From Streptomyces sp. NBC_01260 (lineage in GTDB: Bacteria > Actinomycetota > Actinomycetes > Streptomycetales > Streptomycetaceae): a stretch of 64,000 nt of DNA. The translations under genes and the position numbers were made by a program. Below, one piece after another: positions 49,909 through 59,215 of this stretch (positions are counted from its first letter, which is position 1; every line of letters begins with the position of its first letter). The notes beneath the pieces were generated by a model, which worked only from the letters and a program-made list of their open reading frames with translations, searched no databases and was not told where the DNA came from. The stretch is taken from assembly GCF_036226405.1 (NCBI RefSeq), contig NZ_CP108464.1, forward strand, positions 4,526,001-4,590,000, read 5' to 3'.

Positions 49909-50856
49909 TTGACCGACGCGATCGTCGTCGAAGGAGTGCACAAGCGATACGGCGCGAAGCGGGCCCTGGACGGGCTCGACCTCACGGTCGCCCGCTCCAC
50001 GGTGCATGCGGTGCTCGGTCCCAACGGCGCGGGGAAGACCACCGCGGTCCGCATCCTGTCGACGCTGCTGCGGTACGACGAGGGCCGGGTGGAGGTGGCG
50101 GGATGCGACGTGCGCCGGCGGGCGGGCGAGGTCCGGCGCCGGATCGGGCTGCTCGGGCAGCACGCGGCGGTCGACGAGCGGCTCGGCGGCCGGCAGAACC
50201 TGGAGATGTTCGGGCGGCTGTACCACCTGGGCGCACGACGGGCGGGCGTCCGGGCGGGCGAACTGCTGGACCGGTTCGGGCTCGCGGACACCGGCCGCAA
50301 GGCGGTCGCGGAGTACAGCGGCGGTATGCGGCGGCGGCTCGATCTGGCGGCCTCGCTGATCACGGACCCGGAGGTGCTCTTCCTGGACGAGCCGACGACC
50401 GGACTCGACCCGCGCGGCCGGGCCGAGGTGTGGGCGGCCGTGCGCTCCCTGGTGGGCGGCGGCACGACCGTACTGCTGACCACCCAGTACCTGGAGGAGG
50501 CCGACCAGCTCGCGGACCGGATCTCGCTGGTCGACGGCGGACGGGTGGCCGCCGAGGGCACGGCCGACGAGCTGAAGGCGATGGTGGGCGGCGACCGGAT
50601 CGACGTCGTCGTCCGCGACGCGGCGCAACTGGACCGGGCGGCAGGGCTGCTGACCGGCGGCGCGGTGGTGGACCGGGACCGGCGGCTGGCCGGCGCACCG
50701 GCCGGGCCCCGGATGGCGACGCTCGCCCGGACCGTACGGGTGCTGGAGGAGGCGGGCATCGAGGCGGAGGACATCGCGGTGCGCCGTCCGACGCTGGACG
50801 AGGTGTTCCTGTCCCTGACCGGGCGCGGGCCCGACGATGTGGAGGTGGCGGCATGA
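49909..50856 (+). CDS. ABC transporter ATPase, drug-export (DrrA) type
   Basis: A 315-residue ATPase. Walker A is [13 protein letters not shown], the signature [15 protein letters not shown], Walker [14 protein letters not shown] and the H-loop [16 protein letters not shown]. The C-terminal extension ([20 protein letters not shown] ... [14 protein letters not shown]) is that of DrrA-type daunorubicin exporters. The start is taken as TTG 49909, ten bases after GAGGGGG and giving [13 protein letters not shown] 49900 is too close to the ribosome site. Confidence 0.9.
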   Translation: MTDAIVVEGVHKRYGAKRALDGLDLTVARSTVHAVLGPNGAGKTTAVRILSTLLRYDEGRVEVAGCDVRRRAGEVRRRIGLLGQHAAVDERLGGRQNLEMFGRLYHLGARRAGVRAGELLDRFGLADTGRKAVAEYSGGMRRRLDLAASLITDPEVLFLDEPTTGLDPRGRAEVWAAVRSLVGGGTTVLLTTQYLEEADQLADRISLVDGGRVAAEGTADELKAMVGGDRIDVVVRDAAQLDRAAGLLTGGAVVDRDRRLAGAPAGPRMATLARTVRVLEEAGIEAEDIAVRRPTLDEVFLSLTGRGPDDVEVAA

Positions 50857-51638
50857 GTGCGGCGGGCTGGGCGGCGGCCGATTCCTGGACCATGACCCGG
50901 CGCGAACTGGCGCACTGGGCACGGCAGCCGGTGCAGGTCGTCGTGGGTCTGGTCTTCCCCGTGATGCTCCTGCTGATGTTCAACTACCTGGTCGGCGGCG
51001 GCCGGGGCGTCGAGGGCGACACCGCCGAGTACCTGGTGCCCGGCATGCTCGCGCTCACCATGGCCTTCGGCCTGGAGTCGACCATGCTCGCGGTCACCCG
51101 GGACCTCGACAAGGGGGTCGTCGACCGGTTCCGCTCGATGCCGATGGTCTCCGGCGCGGTGCTGGTCGGCCGGTCCGTCGCGGACATGCTCCAGTCGGTG
51201 GCCGCGCTGGCCGTGATGACCGCGGTGGGGTACGCGATGGGCTGGCGCTGGCACGACGGGCCGGCCGCGGCGCTGGGGGCGGTGGGGCTGCTCCTGCTGC
51301 TGAGGTTCGCGATGCTGTGGCTCGGCATCCTGCTGGCGCTGGTGGCCGGGCGGCCGGAAATGGTGCAAGCGGTACAGATCCTGGTCTGGCCGGTCGGCTT
51401 CCTCTCCAACGTGTTCGCGGCGCCGGAGTCGATGCCGGGGTGGCTGGGCGCGGTCGTCGAGTGGAACCCGATGTCGGCGACGGCCACGGCGGTGCGCGGA
51501 CTGTTCGGCAACCCGGGCGGCGGCGGGGACTCCTGGGCCGCCGCCCACGCCGGGCTCCTCGCGGTGCTCTGGCCCTTGGCGCTGCTCGCGGTGTTCCTCC
51601 CACTGGCCGTGCGGCGGTTCGCGCGGCTGAGCCACTGA
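50853..51638 (+). CDS. ABC-2 type permease, drug-export (DrrB) type
   Basis: A 261-residue six-span membrane protein of the ABC-2 family: first span [20 protein letters not shown], then the loop [20 protein letters not shown], and the conserved late segment [20 protein letters not shown] with [18 protein letters not shown]. The ATG overlaps the ATPase stop (ATGA). Together with the ATPase it forms a two-component exporter under PadR control; substrates of such pairs are usually hydrophobic drugs. Confidence 0.9.
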   Translation: MSAAGWAAADSWTMTRRELAHWARQPVQVVVGLVFPVMLLLMFNYLVGGGRGVEGDTAEYLVPGMLALTMAFGLESTMLAVTRDLDKGVVDRFRSMPMVSGAVLVGRSVADMLQSVAALAVMTAVGYAMGWRWHDGPAAALGAVGLLLLLRFAMLWLGILLALVAGRPEMVQAVQILVWPVGFLSNVFAAPESMPGWLGAVVEWNPMSATATAVRGLFGNPGGGGDSWAAAHAGLLAVLWPLALLAVFLPLAVRRFARLSH

Positions 51639-51668
51639 GGGGGCCCGGCCGCACGGCCTAGGGTCTCT

Positions 51669-51713
51669 CGTCTGGATCATGCCGGGCTCGCGGGGTCCGG
51701 CCTGATCCAGACG
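51669..51713. terminator. Bidirectional terminator between the ABC permease and gadB
   Basis: CGTCTGGATCA (51669-51679) pairs exactly with TGATCCAGACG (51703-51713). An inner GCCGG/CCGGC pair (51681-51685 and 51697-51701) extends the hairpin. It lies between convergent genes. Confidence 0.75.
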
Positions 51714-51720
51714 AAAGGCC

Positions 51721-53142
51721 CTAGTGGTGGAACGCCGTGGCCACGTCATGGTCGCGGCTCAACGGGTGGTCCTGGCCGCGCAGTTCGGGCAGCAGCAGCC
51801 GCAGGTCCTCCAGCAGCAGCTCCGCGAGGTCCGAGGAGAAGCCGTTGCGGCACACGATCCGCAGCACCGACAGGTCCTGCCGGTTCGCGGGGAAGGTGTA
51901 CGCCGGCACCAGCCAGCCGCGCTCGCGCAGCCGCCGCGACACGTCGAAGACGTCGTACGCCGTCACCTCCGGCGCGGTCGTCAGCGCGAACACGGGCAGC
52001 TGGTCCCCCCGGGTGAGGAGCCGGAAGTCGCCCAGGTCCTCGATCCGTTCGGCCAGCCCGCGGGCCACGTCCCGGGACGCCTGCTGCACGGCCCGGTAGC
52101 CCTCCCGGCCCAGCCGCAGGAAGGTGTAGTACTGCGCCACCACCTGCGCGCCGGGCCGGGAGAAGTTCAGCGCGAAGGTCGGCATGTCGCCGCCCAGGTA
52201 GTTGACCCGGAAGACCAGTTCCTCGGGCAGCTCGGCGGGCGAGCGCCACAGCACCCAGCCGACCCCCGGGTAGACCAGCCCGTACTTGTGCCCCGAGGTG
52301 TTGATCGAGGAGACCCGGGGGAGCCGGAAGTCCCAGACCAGGTCCTCGTCCAGGAACGGTGCCACCATCGCCCCGGACGCCCCGTCCACGTGGACGGGGA
52401 TGTCGAGGCCGGTGCGCTCCTGGAGGGCGTCGAGGGCGGCGCACAGTTCCTCGATGGGCTCGTAGGAGCCGTCGAAGGTGGAGCCGAGGATGCCGACCAC
52501 GCCGATGGTGTTCTCGTCGCAGAGGTCGGCGGCTGCCTGCGGGTCGAGATGGAAGCGGTCGCCCTCCATGGGGACCAGGCGCGGCTCGACCTCCCAGAAG
52601 GTGCAGAACTTGTCCCAGCAGACCTGCACGTTCACGCCCATGACCAGATTGGGCCGGGCGGTCGCCGGGTACCGGTCGGCGTTCCGGACGGCCCAGCGGC
52701 GTTTGAGCGCGAGCGCGGCCAGCATGCAGGCCTCGCTGGACCCGGTCGTCGAACAGCCAACGGCCGTCGAGGGGTCGGGGGCCTTCCAGAGGTCGGCGAG
52801 CATCGCCACGCAGCGCCGCTCCAGCTCGGCGGTGCGCGGGTACTCGTCCTTGTCGATCATGTTCTTGTCGCGGCACTCGCCCATCAGGACCCCGGCCTGG
52901 GGTTCCATCCAGGTGGTGACGAAGGTGGCGAGATTGAGCCGCGAGTTGCCGTCGAGCATCAGCTCGTCGTGCACCAGGCGGTACGCGGTGGCGGGCGGCA
53001 GCGCCCCGTCCGGCAGCTTGTGCCGGGGTGGCGCGGACTCCATTCCCGCTGTCGGATCGGCCTCCCCGAAGAACGGGTTGAGGGCCAGCCTGCGGTGCTC
53101 TGCGGACGGTTCACTGCGGGGTGAGTCCTTGTGCAGCGGCAT
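51721..53142 (-). CDS. gadB: Glutamate decarboxylase
   Basis: A 473-residue PLP enzyme converting glutamate to GABA and CO2. The cofactor lysine is Lys286 in SSINTSGHKYGLVYPGVGW. Other family motifs are GCSTTGSSEACMLAALALKR and HVDGASGAMVAPF. The N-terminus (LNPFFGEADPTAGMESAPPR ... HKLPDGALPPATAYRLVHDE) matches GadB proteins and the length is usual. ATG 53142 is the first codon that gives the normal N-terminus. No gadC antiporter is adjacent; instead a ClC-type channel gene follows upstream in the same direction. Confidence 0.93.
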   Translation of the reverse strand: MPLHKDSPRSEPSAEHRRLALNPFFGEADPTAGMESAPPRHKLPDGALPPATAYRLVHDELMLDGNSRLNLATFVTTWMEPQAGVLMGECRDKNMIDKDEYPRTAELERRCVAMLADLWKAPDPSTAVGCSTTGSSEACMLAALALKRRWAVRNADRYPATARPNLVMGVNVQVCWDKFCTFWEVEPRLVPMEGDRFHLDPQAAADLCDENTIGVVGILGSTFDGSYEPIEELCAALDALQERTGLDIPVHVDGASGAMVAPFLDEDLVWDFRLPRVSSINTSGHKYGLVYPGVGWVLWRSPAELPEELVFRVNYLGGDMPTFALNFSRPGAQVVAQYYTFLRLGREGYRAVQQASRDVARGLAERIEDLGDFRLLTRGDQLPVFALTTAPEVTAYDVFDVSRRLRERGWLVPAYTFPANRQDLSVLRIVCRNGFSSDLAELLLEDLRLLLPELRGQDHPLSRDHDVATAFHH

Positions 53143-53266
53143 CGCCGACCTGCCCTTCCCGGTTCCTGGCCGCGAGGCCGTGCATAGGCGGATCAATCAG
53201 ACGATACGGATAGCGTGCGGGTCCGGCGCGTCGGACGGGCCCGGCCGCGGCGCCACCCGCCCGGGT

Positions 53267-54541
53267 TCACCGCAGCGGCGTACCGTCCTCGTGCAACTGC
53301 ATCTGAGGCCGCCCCGTCACCAGCAGCCAGGCCGGCAGCGAGGCGACGCAGAGCAGCGGGAGCAGGGCCGAGTCGGAGGCCAGGACCGCCGCCGTGAACA
53401 GGCTGAGCCAGCCCTGCCGGGTGATGGCCAGCAGCACTCCGAGCACCCCGCACGTCACCGCGACGGCGATCGGCACCCCGTCGACCAGGGCGTGGGCGCA
53501 CAGGCCCAGCGCGACGCCGGAGAACACCGCCGGGAAGATTCGCCCGCCCCGGAAGCCGCAGGTCGCCGCGATCAGCAGGGCCGCGGCCTTCACCACGGCC
53601 ATGAGGGCGAACCGGCCGGCCGACCAGCCGTCCGGATCGGCGGTCAGCTCCTTCACCTCGTCCAGCCCCTTGAACAGGGTGAGGTACCCGCCCAGGGCAC
53701 CGAGCAGGCCGAGCAGCAGTCCGCCCAGGGTCAGCGCCAGGACCGGATGCCGCAGGGCGCGGAAGGTGCGGTGCGCGTACGGGAAGGCGTACACCGCCGC
53801 CAGCCCCAGCACCGCCCCGGCGCAGGCGATCACGATTGCGGAGAGCAGGTCGCCCCAGTGTGTGTGGGTGTAGTCGGGCATCGACAGGTCGAAGCTGGGG
53901 TGGGCGAGCAGCGTCATGGTGAGCGCCCCCGCGGACCCCGCCGCCAGCGGGCCGAAGAGCCGGTCCCAGAGCGCTCCGGGGCCGGGGCGCGAGGCCAGCG
54001 TCTCGGAGAGGATCAGCGCGGCGGCGACCGGCGTGCCGAACAGCGCGCCGATGGTGCCCGCCGCGGCGAGCGCGACCCACAGCGCGGCCGGGGCGTCCGG
54101 CGCGAACCGGCGCCCCGCCCAGTAGGCCAGCGCGATGTTGGCCGCGGTGATCGGGTTCTCCGGGCCGAGGCTGACCCCGCCCGCCAGCGCCAGGACCGTC
54201 ACCACCAGCAGCCCCGGCACCACGCCGGGCGCCAGCGGCGCATCGACCAGGCCCGTGGTCGCCGGATCGGGTCCGGCCCGGCCGGGCACGGCCCGGATGG
54301 CCAGACCGGTCACCAGGCCGATCGCCGTGAGCATCACGATCATCCACAGCGAGGAGTACCGGCCGATCGACAGGGCGTCGGGGAGCGTCTCCCAGAGCAC
54401 GTCCTGCAACTGGTCCGCGAGCAGGCTGACGCCGAGCAGGACGAGGGCCGAGGCCACTCCGACGGCCAGTGAGGGTACGAGGAGCGGCAGCAGCCGGCGC
54501 GCGGGGGCCGTTTCGGCGGAGACGGCGGAGTCGGTGGACAT
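53267..54541 (-). CDS. ClC-type ion channel/transporter (YfeO-like)
   Basis: A 424-residue membrane protein with the ClC fold. The selectivity-region motifs are GGVSLGPENPITA (residues 121-133, G(R/K)EGP-like with Leu for Arg; Glu128 in the gating position) and GFRGGRIFPAVFSG (GxFxP-like, 329-342). The repeated-half layout and length fit YfeO-type proteins. ClC antiporters support glutamate-decarboxylase acid resistance in E. coli, and the gene precedes gadB in the same direction with a 124-base gap. ATG 54541. Confidence 0.82.
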   Translation of the reverse strand: MSTDSAVSAETAPARRLLPLLVPSLAVGVASALVLLGVSLLADQLQDVLWETLPDALSIGRYSSLWMIVMLTAIGLVTGLAIRAVPGRAGPDPATTGLVDAPLAPGVVPGLLVVTVLALAGGVSLGPENPITAANIALAYWAGRRFAPDAPAALWVALAAAGTIGALFGTPVAAALILSETLASRPGPGALWDRLFGPLAAGSAGALTMTLLAHPSFDLSMPDYTHTHWGDLLSAIVIACAGAVLGLAAVYAFPYAHRTFRALRHPVLALTLGGLLLGLLGALGGYLTLFKGLDEVKELTADPDGWSAGRFALMAVVKAAALLIAATCGFRGGRIFPAVFSGVALGLCAHALVDGVPIAVAVTCGVLGVLLAITRQGWLSLFTAAVLASDSALLPLLCVASLPAWLLVTGRPQMQLHEDGTPLR

Positions 54542-54615
54542 CGGCTCACCATAACCAGGCAAAAGCCTTATAACACTCCAAAAGGTCGTAGTGCGGCGGT
54601 ATTTCGGGGTTGCAT

Positions 54616-54627
54616 CTCACGTCACGT
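54616..54627 (+). promoter_or_regulatory. Candidate TipA operator
   Basis: CTCACGTCACGT recalls the inverted-repeat core of the tipA promoter as I remember it from S. coelicolor/S. lividans. It lies about 50 bases before the regulator's start. The region to its left (54560-54600) is unusually A+T rich and would hold the divergent ClC promoter. Confidence 0.45.
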
Positions 54628-54678
54628 CAGGGCGCAGGCTCGGACACGTACTCAGCACACGGAAAGGGGCGCGGAGCC

Positions 54679-55437
54679 ATGGAGCACTCCGTGGGACAGG
54701 TCGCCGGATTCGCCGGGGTCACGGTGCGCACCCTGCACCACTACGACGGCATCGGGCTGCTCTCGCCCAGCGGGCGCAGCCACGCGGGCCACCGGCGTTA
54801 CGACGACGCCGATCTCGACCGGCTCCAGCAGATCCTGTTCTACCGGGAGCTCGGCTTCCCGCTCGACGAGATCGCGGCCCTGCTCGACGACCCGGCCGCG
54901 GACCCGCAGGAACACCTGCGCCGCCAGCACGCGCTGCTGTCGGACCGGATCGCCGAACTGCAGCGGATGGCCGCAGCGGTCGAGACAGCCATGGAGGCAC
55001 GGAAGATGGGCATCGATCTCACGCCCGAGGAGAAGTTCGAGGTCTTCGGCGACAAGGACCCGGAGCGTCATGCGGAGGAGGCCGAGCGGCGCTGGGGCGG
55101 CACCGGCGCCTACGCCGAGTCCCAGCGCCGGACCGCCCGCTACACCAAGCAGGACTGGCAGCGGATGCAGGCGGAGGTCGCCTCCTGGGGTGAGCGGTAC
55201 GACGCGCTGATGGCGGCCGGTGAGCCGGCCACCGGAGAGCGCGCGATGGACCTCGCGGAGGAGCACCGGCTCCACATCACGACCTGGTTCTACGAGTGCA
55301 CGACGGAGATCCACCGGGGGCTCGGCGCGATGTATGTCGCGGATCCCCAGTTCAAGGCGTTCTACGAGTCGATGCGGACGGGCCTGGCCGAGCACCTGCG
55401 CGACGCGATCGACGCCAACGCGGAGCGTCAGGAGTAG
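54679..55437 (+). CDS. tipA: TipA-type MerR regulator with TipAS drug-binding domain
   Basis: A 252-residue regulator. The MerR winged helix covers ~1-70 (GQVAGFAGVTVRTLHHYDGI, RSHAGHRRYDDADLDRLQQI). A coiled coil follows (~75-110), then the TipAS domain (~110-252, MGIDLTPEEKFEVFGDKDPE). TipAL of S. lividans binds thiopeptides and activates its own promoter; the TipAS part can also be made alone from an internal start. Residue 207 is Cys as in TipAL, but residue 214, the cysteine reported to bond thiostrepton, is Gly here (IHRGLGAMY). The length and N-terminus match TipAL (253 residues). A strong terminator follows. Confidence 0.88.
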   Translation: MEHSVGQVAGFAGVTVRTLHHYDGIGLLSPSGRSHAGHRRYDDADLDRLQQILFYRELGFPLDEIAALLDDPAADPQEHLRRQHALLSDRIAELQRMAAAVETAMEARKMGIDLTPEEKFEVFGDKDPERHAEEAERRWGGTGAYAESQRRTARYTKQDWQRMQAEVASWGERYDALMAAGEPATGERAMDLAEEHRLHITTWFYECTTEIHRGLGAMYVADPQFKAFYESMRTGLAEHLRDAIDANAERQE

Positions 55438-55449
55438 GCGGACGCGTGC

Positions 55450-55479
55450 TCACGGGGGTGGGGCTCCCCACCCCCGTGA
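55450..55479. terminator. Bidirectional terminator between tipA and ybjQ-like gene
   Basis: A perfect 14-bp stem (55450-55463 and 55466-55479, TCACGGGGGTGGGG) with a CT loop between convergent genes. Confidence 0.85.
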
Positions 55480-55483
55480 CCGG

Positions 55484-55849
55484 TCACAGCTTGCTGATCA
55501 CCGCGGCCGTTCCGTAGGCGCAGACCTCCGTGCCCACGTCGGCCGCCTCGGTCACGTCGAAGCGCATCATCAGCACCGCGTTGGCGCCCCGCGCCCTCGC
55601 CTGCTCGACCAGCCGCTCCATGGCCTGGTTGCGGGTCTCGACGAGCGTCTTGGTCAGACCCTTCAGCTCGCCGCCGATCATGGACTTCAGGCCGGCGCCG
55701 ATCTGGCTGCCCAGATGGCGGGAGCGCACGGTCAGGCCGAACACCTCACCGATGACCTGGGTGATCTGGTGGCCCGGTACGTCATTGGTGGTGACGACCA
55801 GCACATCGGCCTGTGCCGTCTGGCCGCCGCCGTAATCCTCAATGCCCAT
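55484..55849 (-). CDS. YbjQ-family (DUF74, heavy-metal-binding-like) protein
   Basis: A 121-residue protein with the UPF0145/YbjQ pattern: VLVVTTNDVPGHQITQVIGE then VFGLTVRSRHLGSQIGAGLK and ARGANAVLMMRFDVTEA. The usual YbjQ domain spans most of the chain. The molecular role is unknown; a pentameric assembly is known for E. coli YbjQ. AGGAGGTG stands eight bases before ATG 55849. Confidence 0.85.
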   Translation of the reverse strand: MGIEDYGGGQTAQADVLVVTTNDVPGHQITQVIGEVFGLTVRSRHLGSQIGAGLKSMIGGELKGLTKTLVETRNQAMERLVEQARARGANAVLMMRFDVTEAADVGTEVCAYGTAAVISKL

Positions 55850-55998
55850 GGTTGTGGCACCTCCTGGGATCGAGTTTTGCCCCGGTTCGCCCCATGTGCA
55901 TCTCCGTGGGGGCCAGTGGAACCCGGAGGGGCTCCGTTGCGTTGATAGCTTTGGGCGGCCACGCAGCCGCCATCGACCACATCCTGGAGCCCGGACCC

Positions 55999-56694
55999 TT
56001 GAATACGCTTGCGCTCGGACCGAGCTGGCTGGACCCGGACCATCTCATCGGGCAGTTCGGGCTGATCGGTGTGCTGGTCATCGTCTTCGCCGAGTCCGGG
56101 CTGCTGATCGGGTTCTTCCTGCCCGGTGACTCCCTGCTGTTCACCACGGGTCTGCTGGTGACGACGGACAAGCTGCACACCCCGCTGTGGCTGGTCTGCC
56201 TCCTGGTCGCGCTGGCCGCGGTCATAGGTGACCAGGTGGGCTATCTCTTCGGCCGCAAGGTCGGCCCGTCGCTCTTCAACCGCCCGGACTCCCGCCTCTT
56301 CAAGCAGGAGAACGTCGAGAAGGCCCACGAGTTCTTCGAGAAGTACGGCCCGAAGTCGCTGATCCTGGCGCGCTTCGTGCCCGTCGTGCGGACGTTCACA
56401 CCCATCATCGCCGGTGTGAGCCGGATGAACTACCGCTCGTTCATCACGTTCAACATCATCGGCGGGGTCCTCTGGGGCGCCGGGGTGACGCTCCTGGGCG
56501 CGGTCCTGGGCAAGATCGAGTTCGTGCACAAGAACATCGAGGCGATGCTCATCCTGATCGTCCTGATCTCGGTCGTGCCGATCGGCATCGAGTTCCTGCG
56601 GGCCCGCAGCAAGTCGAAGAAGGTAGCGGCCGCCGGAGACGACGAGAGCCAGGACCCGGCCGCCGGGCGCCGTGGCCGTCACGCCAAGCGCTGA
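55999..56694 (+). CDS. DedA-family membrane protein
   Basis: A 231-residue protein with the DedA/SNARE-associated fold: five to six spans, the acidic motif FAESGLLIGFFLPGDSLLFT, and the conserved basic-Gly region (GDQVGYLFGRKVG ... YGPKSLILARFVPVVRTFTP) that contains the essential arginine pair of DedA proteins. These are lipid (undecaprenyl-phosphate) flippases in part of the family. TTG 55999 gives the usual start NTLALGPSWLDP, with CTGGAG upstream. Divergent from the YbjQ gene. Confidence 0.88.
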   Translation: MNTLALGPSWLDPDHLIGQFGLIGVLVIVFAESGLLIGFFLPGDSLLFTTGLLVTTDKLHTPLWLVCLLVALAAVIGDQVGYLFGRKVGPSLFNRPDSRLFKQENVEKAHEFFEKYGPKSLILARFVPVVRTFTPIIAGVSRMNYRSFITFNIIGGVLWGAGVTLLGAVLGKIEFVHKNIEAMLILIVLISVVPIGIEFLRARSKSKKVAAAGDDESQDPAAGRRGRHAKR

Positions 56695-56751
56695 CGCCCT
56701 TCCCGGGCCCGCCCTCCCCGGGCCCTCCCTTCCCAGGCCCTTCTCGTCGCC

Positions 56752-58467
56752 TCAGAAGCCGCGCGTCCGCTTGGCCGCGCGGCGGTTCGCGCCGCTGACG
56801 GCACCCGGCACCCGCATGAACAGCCGGGAGATCTCGCTTCCCAGGTTCACCCCGATGGCGATGGCCCCGGCCGTCGCCACCGCGGTCGACAGCGAGGCGA
56901 GTCCCCGGTCCAGCTCGTTCTGCGCGATGCCCAGCAGACCGAAGTACGTCGCGGAACCGGGCAGCAGCGGACCGATCGCGGCCGTGATGAACGGCAGCGA
57001 CGAGGTGTAGCGGTAGCGCGAGAACAACTGCCCGAACAGCCCCACCAGACCGGCGGCCACCGCCGTGGCCGCCACCGGTGAGATACCGCCGGTCCGGGCC
57101 ATCGCCCCGTAGATCACCCAGGCCACACCGCCGTTGAGGGTCACCGCCAGTACCGTGGACCGCTCCTGCTGGAGCAGGATCGCGAAGGCCAGGCTCAGCA
57201 CCATCGACGCCAGGATCTGGATCACCGGCCGGTCGTGCGAGATGAACCGGGCCTCCGGGTTCAGCTCGGCGCCCAGCTGGAGGCCCCCGTACAGCACCAG
57301 CAGCACCCCGGCGACGATGCCGATGAAGAAGTACATGACCTCGAGGAGCCGCGCGGCCGCGGTGATGTAGTAGCCGGTCAGACCGTCCTGCACCCCTGCC
57401 ACCAGAGCCCGCCCCGGCAGCAGGGCGAACAGCCCACCGGTGATGACCGCCGAGGGCCGTACGTCGGACCAGTGGGTGAGGGTGAGCGCCACGCCCATCG
57501 CGGCGGGCGGCATCGCCGCCGCGACGAACTGGTAGAACTCCGGAAGCCCGCGCCCGGCGCACAGCCAGGCCAGCCGGTCCCCGAGCATCGCGCCGAGCGC
57601 CGCCACCGCGAACACCAGCGCGCCACCGCCGACCAGCACCGATGCCGCACCGGCCAGTCCGCCGCCGGCCAGCGTCAGCACCCAGCCGGGGTACGGATGC
57701 CGGTTCCGCCGGATCTCCGCGAGGCGCCGGTAGGCCTCCTCCAGGGAGACCTCCTCCTCGGTGGTGATGTCGTCGATGAGCCGGAAGACCGCGGCCAGCC
57801 GGGTGTAGTCGGTGCCGCGACGGCGTACCGTACGGCTCGCCGTCACCGGGTCGTCGACCAGTGAGGGCTGGTGCGAGATCGACAGCAGCGTGAAGGTGAC
57901 GGTCGGCTCGCAGCGGTCGAGACCGTAGCTGCGGGTCACGGCGAACATCGCCGCCTCGACGTCCTCGGCGCCCTCGCCGCCCGCCAGCAGCAGTTCCCCG
58001 ATACGCAGCGTCAGGTCGAGCACGCGCGGCACCGCGGGACCCGCGTCGTCGGGCTTCTGGACCGGCTCCGGCGCCGGGCGCTCGGCGACCGGCATCCGCA
58101 GCATCGTGCGCATCCGGTCCTGCCAGGGGGCTTCCTTGGTCAGCCGGACCATCGGAATGCCGTGCGCGGGCGTGAAGGCGGGCGAGTCCCGGGCGCTGTA
58201 GGTGCGCGGCGGGGCGAAGGCCGAGCCGATCGTGTCCGATCCCGAGGCCGCTCCGGAGCCGGAAGCGGAACCTGTTCCCGAGGCGGATCCCGAACCCTGC
58301 GGCTCAGGCGTCAGACCGGACGGAAGGGCGAATTCCGACGTCGGGTGGTCCTCCTCGGGCGGCGGCGACTTCCCCACCCCGGCGGGTTGGGAGAATGCGC
58401 TGCGTGCCTCGTCGGACTGGGGCTTCTGGTCCTCAGGACCGCCCGGCTCCGCCACCACTGACCTCAC
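56752..58467 (-). CDS. Threonine/serine exporter ThrE-family protein
   Basis: A 571-residue fused ThrE (DUF1212 + DUF3815) protein. The N-terminal ~140 residues are low complexity (GSGSASGTGSASGSGAASGS). The soluble ThrE domain (~148-285) has LLLAGGEGAEDVEAAMFAVT and YGLDRCEPTVTFTLLSISH. About ten spans follow, including GGLAGAASVLVGGGALVFAV and GVAWVIYGAMARTGGISPVA. ThrE of Corynebacterium exports threonine and serine. The start is GTG 58467; GTG 58458 or 58455 is also possible. Confidence 0.88.
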   Translation of the reverse strand: MRSVVAEPGGPEDQKPQSDEARSAFSQPAGVGKSPPPEEDHPTSEFALPSGLTPEPQGSGSASGTGSASGSGAASGSDTIGSAFAPPRTYSARDSPAFTPAHGIPMVRLTKEAPWQDRMRTMLRMPVAERPAPEPVQKPDDAGPAVPRVLDLTLRIGELLLAGGEGAEDVEAAMFAVTRSYGLDRCEPTVTFTLLSISHQPSLVDDPVTASRTVRRRGTDYTRLAAVFRLIDDITTEEEVSLEEAYRRLAEIRRNRHPYPGWVLTLAGGGLAGAASVLVGGGALVFAVAALGAMLGDRLAWLCAGRGLPEFYQFVAAAMPPAAMGVALTLTHWSDVRPSAVITGGLFALLPGRALVAGVQDGLTGYYITAAARLLEVMYFFIGIVAGVLLVLYGGLQLGAELNPEARFISHDRPVIQILASMVLSLAFAILLQQERSTVLAVTLNGGVAWVIYGAMARTGGISPVAATAVAAGLVGLFGQLFSRYRYTSSLPFITAAIGPLLPGSATYFGLLGIAQNELDRGLASLSTAVATAGAIAIGVNLGSEISRLFMRVPGAVSGANRRAAKRTRGF

Positions 58468-58634
58468 TCACCATCGGCTGCGCGTCTTCGGCAGCGCTCC
58501 TGCCCAGTATGGCCGCGGAGATGGGCGCACACACGAAACGGGCGGCACACCGGTGAAGGTATGCCGCCCGTCGCGTGCACAGAGCCATAAACGGAACCGC
58601 GAGGGGAACCGTAGACGGAACCGCTGGCGGAACG

Positions 58635-59129
58635 TCAGTGAGCGCCGCCCTGCGCCTCAAGGCGCTTGTACGAGTTCTCGATCTCGGCCTCGGCCTCGGC
58701 GCGCCCGACCCAGTCGGCGCCCTCGACGGACTTGCCGGGCTCCAGGTCCTTGTAGACCTCGAAGAAGTGCTGGATCTCCAGGCGGTCGAACTCCGACACG
58801 TGGTGGATGTCGCGCAGGTGCTCCACCCGGGGGTCGGAGGCCGGTACGCACAGCAGCTTGTCGTCGCCGCCGGCCTCGTCGGTCATCCGGAACATGCCGA
58901 TCGCGCGGCACTTGATGAGGCAGCCGGGGAAGGTCGGCTCCTCCAGGATGACCAGCGCGTCCAGCGGGTCGCCGTCCTCGCCGAGGGTGTTCTCGACGAA
59001 ACCGTAGTCCGCCGGGTAGCTGGTCGAGGTGAAGAGTCGACGGTCCAGGCGGATCCGACCGGTCTCGTGGTCCACCTCGTACTTGTTCCGCGAACCCTTC
59101 GGGATCTCGATAACGACGTCGAACTCCAC
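58635..59129 (-). CDS. ppa: Inorganic pyrophosphatase
   Basis: A 164-residue family I soluble pyrophosphatase. Active-site segments are [37 protein letters not shown] (containing the DxDPxD metal site), and [18 protein letters not shown]. It hydrolyses PPi and drives biosynthesis. The GTG at 59129 is chosen because GGAGGAG stands six bases before it and the family begins VEFDVxIEIPKG; the in-frame ATG at 59144 overlaps that ribosome site. Confidence 0.95.
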   Translation of the reverse strand: MEFDVVIEIPKGSRNKYEVDHETGRIRLDRRLFTSTSYPADYGFVENTLGEDGDPLDALVILEEPTFPGCLIKCRAIGMFRMTDEAGGDDKLLCVPASDPRVEHLRDIHHVSEFDRLEIQHFFEVYKDLEPGKSVEGADWVGRAEAEAEIENSYKRLEAQGGAH

Positions 59130-59215
59130 GGGTGGCTCCTCCATGATCAACACATACGACTGATGGTTAAGTGTCCCCCACGGAGATGTGTGCTCGCGAA
59201 AGGGGCTGGTCAACG

